A stretch of DNA of 64,000 bases from NCBI GenBank assembly GCA_032717465.1, contig CM064732.1, positions 29,372,107-29,436,106 of the forward strand. The letters are read 5' to 3'. The position numbers and the translations under genes were made by a program. Shown here one piece after another: positions 54,345 through 64,000 of this stretch; positions within the stretch are counted from its first letter, which is position 1; each line of letters begins with the position of its first letter. A model generated the notes under the pieces. It was not told where the DNA came from. It saw nothing but the letters and a program-made list of their open reading frames with translations, and did not search any database. This DNA is from Coenobita brevimanus. Lineage: Eukaryota > Arthropoda > Malacostraca > Decapoda > Coenobitidae.

Positions 54345-55419
54345 AGGAATGTTAAAGCGATGTGTGGTGTGGCAAGAGTAACATCAAAGACGAAAGGTAC
54401 GGCATGGTGGGATGAGGAGGTTAAGAGAGCCGTGGAGGAAACAAGGAAGAAATGGCTAAAGTGGTTACAGAACAGGGGTTCAGTTGATCTGAATACGTTG
54501 AGAGCAAGAAGAACATAAAGAGACTACAGTAGTGGGAAAAAGAAGTAGGTAAATGAGGATCTAGGAAGAAAAATGAATGCACACTACTATGAAAATACAA
54601 ACTTATTCTGGAAAGAGATGCAGAAATGTAGAAGTGAAAGCATAAAGAAATGTGATGGTGTGAAGGATGTAGGTGGTAGATTATTAACCCATGGAGATGA
54701 AGTATGGACCAGATGGAAAGAATATTTTGAAAGCTTAATGAATGGGAATAGAGAGAGCAGAGTGGCTGTAAACATGACTGGTTTTGGGGGTGTGCAGAGA
54801 AGGAATGCAGTACCATGAGACGTGACACTCGCTGTGAAGCGGCTGAAAAATGGGGAAGCAGCTGGGGTTAATGAGGTGTATGCAGAGATGATTAAGTGTA
54901 GTGGAGAGAGTGGAATGAAGTGCTTGTTGGAGATATGTGCCTGCAGAGTGGAAGAAGGCTGTGATTGTACCCCTGTACAAAAATAAAGGTGAGTGAGTGC
55001 AAGAATTATCATGGTATAAGTTTATTGAGTGTGGTTTGGAAGGTATATGGAAGAATTATTTTAGAGAAAGTACGACAGATATCAGAAGTCCTAGTGAATG
55101 ATGGACAGGGTGGCTTTAGGAGTGGCAGAGGATGTGTGGACCAAATATTTGCAGTGAGACAGATAGTAGAGAAGGCTTGTGAGAAGGACCATAAGGTGTT
55201 TATGGCATAAATGGATCTGGAAAAACCATATGACAAAGTGGACAGAGAAGAATTGTGGAACGTTTTGCACATGTACGGCATAGACAGTAAGCTGCTAGGT
55301 GCCGTCAAGAGTTTTTATGATGGTAGTGAAGCATGTGTAAGGGTTAATGGGCATCTAAGTGAATGGTTCACAATCGGTGTGGGCATGCGACAAGGTTGTG
55401 TAATGTCCCCATGGTTGTT

Positions 55420-55455
<36 letters not shown>

Positions 55456-56310
55456 ATGAGGTGATGAGAGAAGTAAAAACACAAGTAATGGAGAGAGGGA
55501 TGGCATTGGTAATGAATGGTGATGGATGGAATATCTCAAATTTGTTGTATGCTGATGATGCAGTACTGCTTGCAAGTACCGGACAAGAACTTGGTAGGCT
55601 AGTGCAGAGTTTTGCTGATCTCTGTAAGCGCCGTGCCTTGAGAGTGAATGCAGAAAAGAGTAAAGTGATGGTTATTGAGAGAGAGGTGACTCCCAGTGCG
55701 ATGTAACTGTGAATGGAGAGAGACAGGAATTGGTGAGAGTGTTCAAATACCTGGGTACAGTGATAGAAAAGAGAGGAAAATGTGCAAAAGAAGTGGAAAG
55801 TAGAGTGACACAAGGAAGAAAAGTAGCTGGTGCAACGAAGGCCTTGATAAGAAACAGAGGCTTGAGTGTTGCAGCTGCACAAGGCTTACATGAAGGAGTG
55901 TTAGTACCAACTTTAACATATGGATGTGAGACTATGGAATGAAAATGAAAAGTCAAGAGTAAGAGTAGTGGAGATGGGAATGCTGAGGAATGTATGTGGA
56001 GTACAGAGGGTGCATAGGATACGAAATAATGTGATTTGTGAAAGATGCGGAGTGAGGAAGTCGGTGGACACTAGAATTGAAGAGTGTACTGAGATGGTGT
56101 GGTCATGTGGAGTAAATGGATAACAACAGAGTGATGAAAAGGGTATACCTGAGCGAATTCGAAGGAGGGAGGAGGCGAGGTAGGCCAAGAAGGTGGAGAA
56201 TATGGAGGGTGAATGTGTGAGGAAGAGAGGTTTGGAAGTCGGTGAGGCTAGGGAACTGACAGGAGATCAAGCTGGCTGGACGAATGTTGTGAGGAGATGG
56301 GCATGATCAG
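54345..56310 (+). mobile_element. LINE family C, RT region
   Basis: Linker (GTAWWDEEVKRAVEETRKKW, about 54400), NLFWKEMQKC, RT blocks NYHGISLLSVVWKVYGRII (55010), GGFRSGRGCVDQIF (55110), MDLEKPYDKVDREELW (55211), GMRQGCVMSPWLFNIY (55385) and catalytic YADD (about 55550), then LTYGCE and a degraded C-terminus with GGRRRGRPRRW (about 56165). At least five stops or shifts. It is related to family A but distinct. Confidence 0.85.
55423..55454 (+). repeat. (AT)n expansion inside the LINE C RT
   Basis: A 32-bp AT tract replaces the codons between FN and MDEV. In intact A relatives this site reads AATCTGTATATGG or AATATATATATGG, which is a natural seed for slippage. Confidence 0.9.
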
Positions 56311-56334
56311 GGATTTTGGCAACCCTTTTTAACA

Positions 56335-56560
56335 CGGCAGCATCTGGACTGACTCTATCAGATGTGATTACGTGAAGCTACAGAACGTGGTGAATGTTTT
56401 GAGGGTATCCGACAGAACCAAGATTCCCGGGGCTTGATTTATGAATGAATGGAAGCGTGGCCCAGCGGACTGGGCAAATTTGGGGCTGTCTGGACAGTGC
56501 TACTCCTCACCCTGCCCTTGGGTGGGAAAGGAGGCCCGGATAATGATGATGATGATCCAA
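56335..56560 (+). repeat. SINE-like repeat, copy 2, (GAT)n tail
   Basis: It aligns with the reverse complement of 35978-36200. The word GCGTGGCCCAGCGG fits the tRNA A-box consensus (TGGCNNAGYGG), but no B-box was found. The tail is GATAATGATGATGATGAT. It follows LINE C directly and might instead be its 3' end. In 56561-57186 no feature is seen. Confidence 0.55.
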
Positions 56561-57182
56561 CACTGGTAATGCTTTTCCTACATAAGTTGCAGTTCCCTCA
56601 GAAAAAGCCTGTCTCAGTAATACAGTAACCTAGTTTCAGACCACTAAGCACTTCATGGACTCCCCCACCCCCCCTCCCCCACATTACTGCAATGAACATG
56701 GTAACTTTCCATGCCATGCTGCTGTGGATTTTTATTCTTCAGGCTTACAATTGTTCATTTGGGTCAGGTACACCTGCTTTCAAAAACAGATACCCTATTA
56801 TCCACTAGCATGGATTATTACAGCATGCATTTTCACTAATGTGGCTCATCAGTAAAGATACAGAGCTATGCACTGTACAGTATTTGAAAAATGATTTTCT
56901 GCTGTCTACTCTCACTCAAACACGTGACTGAAAAGTATAAACAAGATAAAATATAAAACAACAGATGCATCTAACAAAGATCATATATCAGTGACATTTT
57001 TCTTTACAACAAAAATTCTTCAATTCACATTGGCAACATTCTGTACATCTTCAGCCCATACGACACCAAAACTGTTCCTCTCAGTCCCAAACCTGTCTGA
57101 AGAGGGATGTACTAACATCATGTAGAAGAAAGGCTCAGATATGCCTAACAAAAGAAAGACATACTTGCAGAAAAATGTTCAA

Positions 57183-57186
<4 letters not shown>

Positions 57187-57230
<44 letters not shown>
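57187..57230 (+). repeat. Poly(A), about 44 nt
   Basis: The longest A tract of the window, with no recognised retroposon upstream. Confidence 0.9.
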
Positions 57231-57234
<4 letters not shown>

Positions 57235-57459
57235 GCACTGTTACCAGTAGGGGAGAATTGAGGTAGCAAGCAACTGGGTGCACGCTAAGGGAACCATACC
57301 AGATGCCAAATAGGACCAAATTCCCCAGAACTCATCACTCTGTTTTTGGTGGAGCTGTACTGATCAATGCCAACTGCCACTGGAGCCTTTTGCAACAACT
57401 GATGCCGCATGCAGCAAAAGGCTTCACCACTCTCCACTCCTTGGATACTGTGCTACACT

Positions 57460-57600
57460 CAGGTGACTCTACTATGAACGACACGTCAAATGGTTTCTTG
57501 CAGCCCAGAAAACCATTCAGTAAGGTGGGTGGTAACCATGTATCCCATTAATCAAGAAACTGTTCAGTAAGTTGGGTTGTAACCATATAACAAATAGTGA
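57460..57600 (+). mobile_element. LINE A/C leader-like fragment, internally duplicated
   Basis: CAAATGGTTTCTTGCAGCCC..AAACCATTCAGTAAGGTGGG and GGTAACCATGTA match the leader shared by LINE A/C and retroposon S. A second, shorter round (AAGAAACTGTTCAGTAAGTT, then GTAACCATATA) follows at once. Confidence 0.5.
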
Positions 57601-57852
57601 AAGCCTGCTGGTTTAGTAAGTTAAATTGCTCCAACCAGATGTGGCTTGTAAAAGTATAAATCTACAGAATGGCTAGAGTTTACTGCTCATGTTTTGCCAG
57701 TCTGGTGTGAATAACTGGTCACTCTCAATTTAAATGTCTACAATGAGAAACCAAGTCCTAAACATCAGTGTTCCTGATGAGGCAGTAAGGTATTGGATAA
57801 TGAATGGAAGGGCAAAATTAGAAAGCATTAGCAAGCGACATATGATACTGAC

Positions 57853-58028
57853 CTATGGTTGTCATTGATGGCACCGATGATGTTGAGTATGAGGGGCCAA
57901 CCATGGTGCAGCAGCTCACCACAAGAATGAAGGATGTGTAGTAATGATTCCAGTTGTTTCTGACGCACATCAGGGTGGCCAACCAGTGACACCTCCGACA
58001 AAGGTGAAAGCAAAAGTGTCTGGAGCTT
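57853..58028 (-). CDS. MON2: MON2 exon a (first in window)
   Basis: This exon has 58 codons plus two bases. It reads KLQTLLLSPL at its start and GWPLILNIIGAINDNH at its end, with GHPDVRQKQLESLLHILHSC between, all typical of the Mon2 helical-repeat region. The acceptor is taken as CCCAACAG before AAGCTCCAG, and the donor as CATAG|GTCAGT. The exon ends in phase 2; its trailing AG joins the T that opens the next exon to make a Ser codon. The acceptor is less certain than the donor, because the frame stays open upstream to about 58091 and another AG exists there, but the chosen site restores a phase-0 start. The 6-kb intron that follows holds LINE C, a Penelope relic and a piggyBac MITE. Confidence 0.85.
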
Positions 58029-58377
58029 CTGTTGGGCCATAAAAGAAGTATTAAAGTGCACTCTCTTCCTATACAGTTTCTGCTGGGTCAACTTGAGCTG
58101 TTACACAAAAGAGATCACTGTTTTCCAGATTTCCAGATACTGCATTAAAAATTAATAAACAGAAAGGTATAACCTGTTTAAATTAGAAAAATACCCAACC
58201 AGGACTAAAGAACAACATACCATGTTTCATGGCATATAAGACGCACTGTTTTCCCTAAAAAAATACTGTACACTGAAAAGTTCCCATGTGTCTTCGGGGA
58301 TGAATGTAATGAGGTTAGACTGGAATTAGCTTTAGCTTTACTCAAAACAACCACTTTATTTATTTTTCTCCTAATGC

Positions 58378-59957
58378 AAGGAAGAAGGAAGCAAAGGCCA
58401 GAAGCAAGCAAGACTGTTCCCTCCAAGAAAAACAAGATATGGGAGAGCTAAATTCAGGATCTGTTAATTTCGAGATAGCTGGACACATTGCATTTGAAAG
58501 ACTGGAAGTAATAGTCAGTAGGAAATAGACTGAAGAGGATAGTTCCAGAGTTAACTTACTACATACATGAAGGACTGGGAGAAACTGTTAACTCTTGCAT
58601 TAGAGAGTTGGTCAGAAAAAAGAGGAGAATTTGCTGCTAGACAGGTACTATGTGTGGGCAATAGCAGTGGAGGAATACAAGCAGACAGTTCAGAAGAGCA
58701 GTCACCAATGAAGCTGACAGAAAATAAATAATGATGCAACAGTGTGGCAAAGAGAGAGATACTGAAGGGAGCCAGCAATGAGGAGAAGAGTTAATAAGAC
58801 GAAAAATCTTATAATCCAACTTGATGAGAAGCACTGTATATGTGAAGCCTCCCCACACAAGAGTTGTACTCTACAAGGAATGAAGGAAATCTGCGTATAA
58901 AGTCAACAACTCTGCAAGGGTAACGACGGCAAAGAGCTGGCTTCTACACCCAATCTCTTGGAAGCAGATTTTACATGAGAGGTGATATGATCTTTCCGAG
59001 ATAAATCCCAAGAGAATGAAACCCCAAGTATGTTTAAAGATGATGCTGGATTGAGTTGGATATTGTTAAAAATTTAAGGATACTCAAGTCGAACATTTTT
59101 ATGGGCTGAAAGATGTAGGAACTGAGTTTTTGATGCAGTAAAAACAACAAGACTACTTTTACTCCAATCAGATATGTATGCCAAGACAGACATTAGGTGT
59201 GCCATAGCCTAGACTCTTGTTTGCTGAAGTAATTGCTGAGATGGATGCTGTGAGAAGCGAATGGAAAGGTGAAGGTAAAGTCATCAGCGTATGAGAGGAT
59301 GGGATTAAATGTACAGCTTAGATCACTGATGAATAGAATGAAGAGAGTGGGCGATAGGACAAAGCCCTGAGGAACACCAATACTGACAGCCCTAGGAGTG
59401 GAATGGTGGCTGTCTACAACAGCAGCTATAGAACGACCAGAAGGAAGCTAGAAATGAAGGCACAGATAGAAGGATAGAAACTATAAGAGGGCAGTTTGGA
59501 AATTAAAGAATCATGCTAGATTCACTCAAAAGCCGCTGAGACGTCAAATGCAATAGCAATGCGTTCACCAAAGTCCCGAAAAGAGGATGGCCAGGAGTTT
59601 GAAAGGTTGGTGAGAAGACTGCCAGTGGAGCCTCCCTGGTCGAACTCATATTGCGATAGGAAAGGTGCTTTAAAAAATTTTTTGTTATAAATAAATTTAA
59701 AAACTTTTGAAATACTAGATATTAAAGCATTTAGGCAATAGTTAAAGGGAGTGGAATGGCCACCCTTCTTTGGGACAGGCTAAATGTGGGCAAACTTCCA
59801 GAGAAAAGGAAAGGTACAAGTTGAAAGAAAATGAGAAAAAGAGGTTACCTAGGCAGAATGTAAGCACTGAAACATAGCTCTCGAGGACAAGAGCCGGAAA
59901 CCTATCACGCCCACATGCCTCCTTAGTAGTGAGGCCAGTGATGGCAGAAAATACATC
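58378..59957 (-). mobile_element. LINE family D, degraded RT
   Basis: Read on the minus strand it starts at the codons for VFSAITGLTTKEACG (59945) and runs through GVPQGFVLSPTLFILFISDL (about 59380) and the palm to SSELSACIPPLL and the family 3' end (58400). Frames are heavily broken. The poly(A) tail is not preserved. It abuts LINE A at 59958. Confidence 0.8.
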
Positions 59958-59959
59958 AA

Positions 59960-62900
59960 GTACATAAACAAGAGGGTTGGCAGAGGGTTAGCACCCCTCC
60001 TTGGAAAACAACTAACTAAAAGACAAAAAAAATGCCTCAAACTAGGACAGACCAACAGGTGACAACAAAGGACAATAAACAGGACATGGTATGGATTTCA
60101 ACATGGAATGTAAGGGGGCAAATGATAAGGTGAAAGAGATTGTCCAGCTGCTTGAGGGTGCAACAGTGGACATAAGTGGATTGACAGACTAAATGAGGAG
60201 GTGAGAGTGTGAGATAGTGGGAGTGTGGATGGAGTACATGTGCACAAGTAGGTGAGAATGATAAGGCATTAGGGGGTGTATGTATTATTATCTGCAAGAT
60301 ACAGAAGGAGAGTATAAGACAGTAAGGATCAGTTGGTTCGAGAATTGTCTGGTTAAGCTTGGAAGTAGGAATATATGTGTGGGCGACTGTATGTGTATAT
60401 GCATAAACAGAAGACCATGTGAGCAGAATGAAAGAAGAGTTCTGGGCAAAATTAATGTGGAAGCATGCATAGAAAAGTGTGAGAGGAATGAGAAAGTATC
60501 TTTGATTGGAGATATGAATGGAAAAGTAGGGAATGCAAAGGTGGATGGAATAGTTGGTGAGTGAGGTGTGCCTACAGAGGTAGATGAGACTGGCAGTGCT
60601 CTAGTGGATATCTGTGCAGGGATAGAGTAGGTGATAGCCAATAGCCATGTTTGGTTCCAAATGATCCACATGTATAAGTGGGAAGTGATGAGGAGGGTGG
60701 GTGGTGAACTGAATGAATGGAATTCAATGACTGATTATGTGTGTGTGGATGAGAGAATGAGAAAGTATGTAAGGGATGAAAAAGCATACAGATATTGGGG
60801 GACTGGAATTTTGGACCACCACTTGACGGTGATGAAAATCAAGGTACAAATGCGAACGATGAATAGGAGAGAAGGATAGGAAGCAGACCATATAAGAGGG
60901 TGGAAAGGTTAAAAGAGGATGGAAAAAAGGCAGACCAAGAGAGAACTGGAGGACTGATTGGGTAAATATGATTTAGAGCAGATGAGGGAGGTGGAAGGTC
61001 TGTGCAAGATATTCACATATGAAATCCATGCAGCATGTGAGGTGGTATAAGAGGTGAAGAGAAGACAACAGGGTAAGCAAGGAACAGCATGGCAGAATGG
61101 TGAGGTGAGACAAGCTGTGGTACAAAGGAAGAATGTATATAGTGAGTGGATGGGAAGCAGATGCATGGAAGAGGTTGACTGACGGAACAGACAGTTCATA
61201 AGTAGAGAGGAAGACAGGGGAGAAAAGATTTGTGAGAAATAGTAAGAAAACAGTGGATGAGGAATTTGGAAGGAATCTGAGTGTAAAGTGGAGGGAATGT
61301 AAGAAAGTGTTCTGGAAGGAGATAAAGAGATTTAGACAGGGTGACAAAGAAGTTAGGAAGGGAGCAAAAGATAAAAATGGTAGATTGAGGGTGTAGAAAG
61401 GAGAAAAACTGAGCAGATGGAGACAACACTTTAAAGAATTGTTAAACACAGAGAATGAAAGTAATGTGAGCATAGGTAACCGGGGAATGGCTGGAAACAG
61501 GAGGGAGGTGAGAAGAGAGGAAGAATTCAGTGGAATGGAAGTACAGTAGTAGAAGTAATGAAGAATGACAAAAAGGGGAGAGCCCCAGAAATTAATGGAG
61601 TGTGTGGTGAAATGCTAAAGCATGGTGGAGAGATAGTAGTAGAAAGGATATGGAAGATGTGCAGATTGGCCTGGGAAGAAGATAAAGTTCCAGAGGATTG
61701 GAAGTCAGATTCTGTATAATTATTCCCCCATGCAAAGGAAAAGAGGAAATAGAAGTTTGTGGTAATCGTAGGGGCATTTGTCATCTTATAGTAACAGGAA
61801 TGGTATATGGTAGGATATTTGTTGAGAGTTAGAGAAATAATGGGGGAATTAGTCAGAGAAGAACAGGGAGGTTTTACGACGGGAAGAAGTTGTGTAAAGC
61901 AGACATTCATCCTTAGGTCTTCAGTGGAAAAGTTTCTAGAGAGGGGAAAGAACTTGGAAGCCTCCTTCATGGATTTGGAGAAAGCATATGGCAATGTGGA
62001 GAGGCAAGAAATGAGGAAAATACTGTATTAACAATACAGCACATGAAGTAAATGAGAAGCTGTTCTGTGCCGTGAATGGTATGCCTGAGGGTGCTTAGGC
62101 TGCAATGTGAGTGGATGGTGAACTCAGTGAAATTTTCTATCTGAATGCTGGATTGAAACAGGGATGTGTCATGTCTCCATGGTTGTTCAATCTGTATATG
62201 GTGTGGATATAAAAGATATACAAGGTAGGGCAATGGATGTTGGAGTGGCAGTGTTTGGAAACTTCCTGTACAGTACTATTGTTTGCAGATGATATTGCAT
62301 TACTAAATGAAGCTGAAGGAGAACTGGCTTGGTGAATGAGCTTGAGAGAATGTGCAAATATGGAACTACTGATGACTGAAGGGAAGAGTAAAGTTGTGGT
62401 CTTTAAGAGAAATGAACTCATTGAATGCACAGTGGGGTTAGATGATGAGGAAAAGGAAAATATGAGTGCATTTAAGCACTTGAGTACCAAGATGAGTAAG
62501 AATGGAAGTTTAGAGGGTGAAGTGCTTGAAAGGGTACAACTAGGAAAAAAGGCTGCTGGTTCTTTGAAAACAGTCATACGAAACAGAGATGTGAGCACGG
62601 AAGTAAAAAAAAAAAAAAATCGCCGCATGAAAGTATTGTGCAGCCAACTCTAACATAATGGAAGCAAACGATGGACTTTGTTGGAGGGGCACAAGTCAAG
62701 AGTGAGAGGAGTGGAAATGAGTTATTTGAGGGGTGAATGTGGACTTACATGGAGAGACAGACTGGCAAATGAGGATGTGAAGGAGTATTGTGGTGTGGGT
62801 TTGGATGTGATAAAATGCGCTAGAAGAAATACGATTAAGGTGGTATGGCCATGTGGTGAGGATGAAGAGTGAGAATATAATGAGGAAAGTGTATGTGAGT

Positions 62901-63090
62901 GAGGTGGAGGTGGGGGGAGAGGGAGGGGGAGGCCAAAGATGAGATGGAGGAATGGAGTGGAGAGGTACATGAGAAAGTGAGGTGTAAGCTGGGGGGAGGG
63001 CAGTGAAATGGCAGGGGACAGAGCAACATGAAGGCGATTTTCTTGTGGAAACTCATTATGGGATTAAGGCACATGGCAACAGACAGATAG
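59960..63090 (+). mobile_element. LINE family A, longest but oldest copy
   Basis: It includes leader (59970-60060), endonuclease start WISTWNVRG (60090), SLIGDMNGKVGNAKVDGIVG (60500), DYVCVDERMRKYVRD (60735), LDHHLTVMKIKVQ (60815), linker (61080-61330), RT start (61590), GGFTTGRSCVKQTF (61870), ASFMDLEKAYGNVE (61955), QGCVMSPWLFNLYMV (62160), FADDIALLNEAEG (62285) and C-terminus with RDRLANEDVKEYCGVGLDV (62760), ending GGCACATGGCAACAGACAGA. Many stops and shifts. It is the only copy spanning leader to tail. Confidence 0.85.
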
Positions 63091-63094
63091 ACAG

Positions 63095-63345
63095 CATAAA
63101 TTTTAGTGTCTGCCATGAGTAAATCAGAGGGGGGGAAAGATGGAGGAAAAGCACCAGAATCGATGAAAGTGGAAAAGAAGGAGAAAGTCTTTGTCAAAGG
63201 GTTCTGCATTAGCTGTATTAGTACAAGAAACGGCTACAAAGCCATGAATCGAAACTGGAGGGAAGGATGATAAGGTATGGTTGCTAGAGAGGTTTTTAGC
63301 ACGGTGCCAGAAGGAGCAGGAAGAATTTGTGTTGGACAGTTCAGA
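63095..63345 (-). mobile_element. LINE family D fragment
   Basis: The reverse complement matches 44155-44375 of the longest D copy (CTCCTTCTGGCACCGTGCT, TTTCATCGATTCTGGTGC and the ATGGCAGACACTAAAATTTA codons). It is bounded by LINE A on the left and LINE B on the right. Confidence 0.75.
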
Positions 63346-63357
63346 GCATTTACTATG

Positions 63358-63665
63358 TTCAATTTGAAAGGCCCCAACATGCTTGCATGCATTGGCCTTG
63401 GTCACCTAATGGCAGCTCTCCATGCTGCTTGATCTCTGGCAGCCTCCCTATTCAGCCCCTTATCAATGAGGATGCACTCAATGATCTTGTCCCTGGACTT
63501 TTTCAGTCTACCTCTCGCAACCCTACCCCTAAAGTTAACACCTCTTACTTTCTGCACGCAATTATCATCTCCCATCCTCTCCACATGCCTGAATCATCTC
63601 AATCTACCTCTCCTCATCATAACACCAATACAATATAGTCCCATCCTACCTCTCAACCCCTAGGA
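63358..63665 (-). mobile_element. LINE family B, 3' terminal fragment
   Basis: The minus strand reads the C-terminus VERMGDDNCVQKVRGVNFRG and DQAAWRAAIR*, then CATGCAAGCATGTTGGGGCC, the family 3' end. From 63666 to 64000 nothing is recognised; the last 120 bp are CT-rich. Confidence 0.85.
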
Positions 63666-64000
63666 TACGCAATTAGATTGACTGAACTTCCCTAAAAACC
63701 TGTACATGGAGGCGATATTTCAACTCTTACAGAAGTAAAAAGTTCTATCCCCAAGGCTAAGAGCTTGAATTTACACACCTTATGCCACAAACCAGAGCAT
63801 TTTAGACCAACTGGTTCACAAGCTATAGCCTGTCAAAGTTGAAAAAATGTTACCCTTCCAGGCGGGGTGATTTCAGTTTTCTATGCGCTCCCATCCTATA
63901 CCACCCTCATTCCTCCCCTCCCACTACCTTCCTCACCCACTCCCATCACTCTCCCTCTCTTCCTCCCCTCCCCTCCTCTCCCATACCCCCCTACCCCACC

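Larger units (their letters stand above)
6779..58028 (-). other. MON2: MON2 gene span (partial, seven exons)
   Basis: This is the extent of the exons of one host gene. Mon2/Ysl2 is a large Arf-GEF-like scaffold without a Sec7 catalytic domain; it acts at the trans-Golgi network and endosomes with Dopey (DOP1) and a P4 flippase in endosome-to-Golgi recycling (family knowledge). Seven exons (176, 163, 145, 122, 132, 135 and 174 bp) join in frame with compatible phases and read through the conserved middle to C-terminal helical-repeat part. Motifs seen across junctions include [22 protein letters not shown] and [14 protein letters not shown]. The family assignment is from memory of the MON2 sequence. 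The exons 5' of 58028 and 3' of 6779 were not found here. Introns are filled with retroelements in both orientations. Confidence 0.9.

Overview
This is eukaryotic genomic DNA, most likely from a decapod crustacean. It has spliced exons with consensus GT/AG sites in very long introns, no operons, abundant (TA)n, (CT)n, (GATA)n and poly(A) tracts, and dense non-LTR retrotransposons and TIR elements. One LINE ends in the TATTTACCTAATTG tail that I associate with decapods. The taxon is inference; no search was run.

The only convincing host gene is a minus-strand, partial MON2 (Mon2/Ysl2, a scaffold protein of the trans-Golgi and endosomes). Seven consecutive exons lie at 58028-57853, 51833-51671, 35677-35533, 35237-35116, 15137-15006, 14725-14591 and 6952-6779. 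They total 1,047 bp (349 codons), every junction keeps frame, and the predicted protein matches the family without a gap. Four introns are about 6, 16, 20 and 7.6 kb; two are about 0.3 kb. Both ends of the gene lie outside the window.

Almost everything else is mobile DNA in the MON2 introns. LINE family A (RTE-like, GATA-repeat tail) has copies at 5662-5999(-), 7826-8963(-), 12985-13770(+), 18163-18395(+), 22920-25008(-), 29588-31602(+), 39205-41800(+), 49620-50070(-) and 59960-63090(+). Family B (RTE-like with a PHD-type zinc finger after the RT) lies at 1770-5335(+), 31603-34350(+), 53085-53590(+) and 63358-63665(-). Family C (related to A) lies at 847-1200(+) and 54345-56310(+). Family D (jockey/I-type, poly(A) tail) lies at 19893-21337(+), 43040-46015(+), 58378-59957(-) and 63095-63345(-). 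Family E (L2/CR1-type) lies at 36480-38060(-) and 50085-50580(-). Family F (CR1/Rex1-type) is at 28640-29567(-).

DNA-transposon material includes three piggyBac-type MITEs with TTAA duplications (10380-11142, 25278-26051, 52089-52761), a 1.09-kb pogo/Tigger-like MITE (8992-10080), transposase relics of the same superfamily, a 1.4-kb TIR element with ten copies of a GGATGGTTCGGCC motif (15596-17035), and two large foldback palindromes (10305-11432 and 19040-19896). A Penelope-like relic with inverted LTR copies and a hammerhead-like motif is at 53637-54330. A short non-autonomous retroposon (12150-12440 and 41985-42290) joins the 5' leader of family A/C to its 3' tail.

The elements do not form one pathway. 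The LINEs supply RT and endonuclease that could act on their short relatives, and the layering of insertions gives a relative chronology of how the MON2 introns grew.
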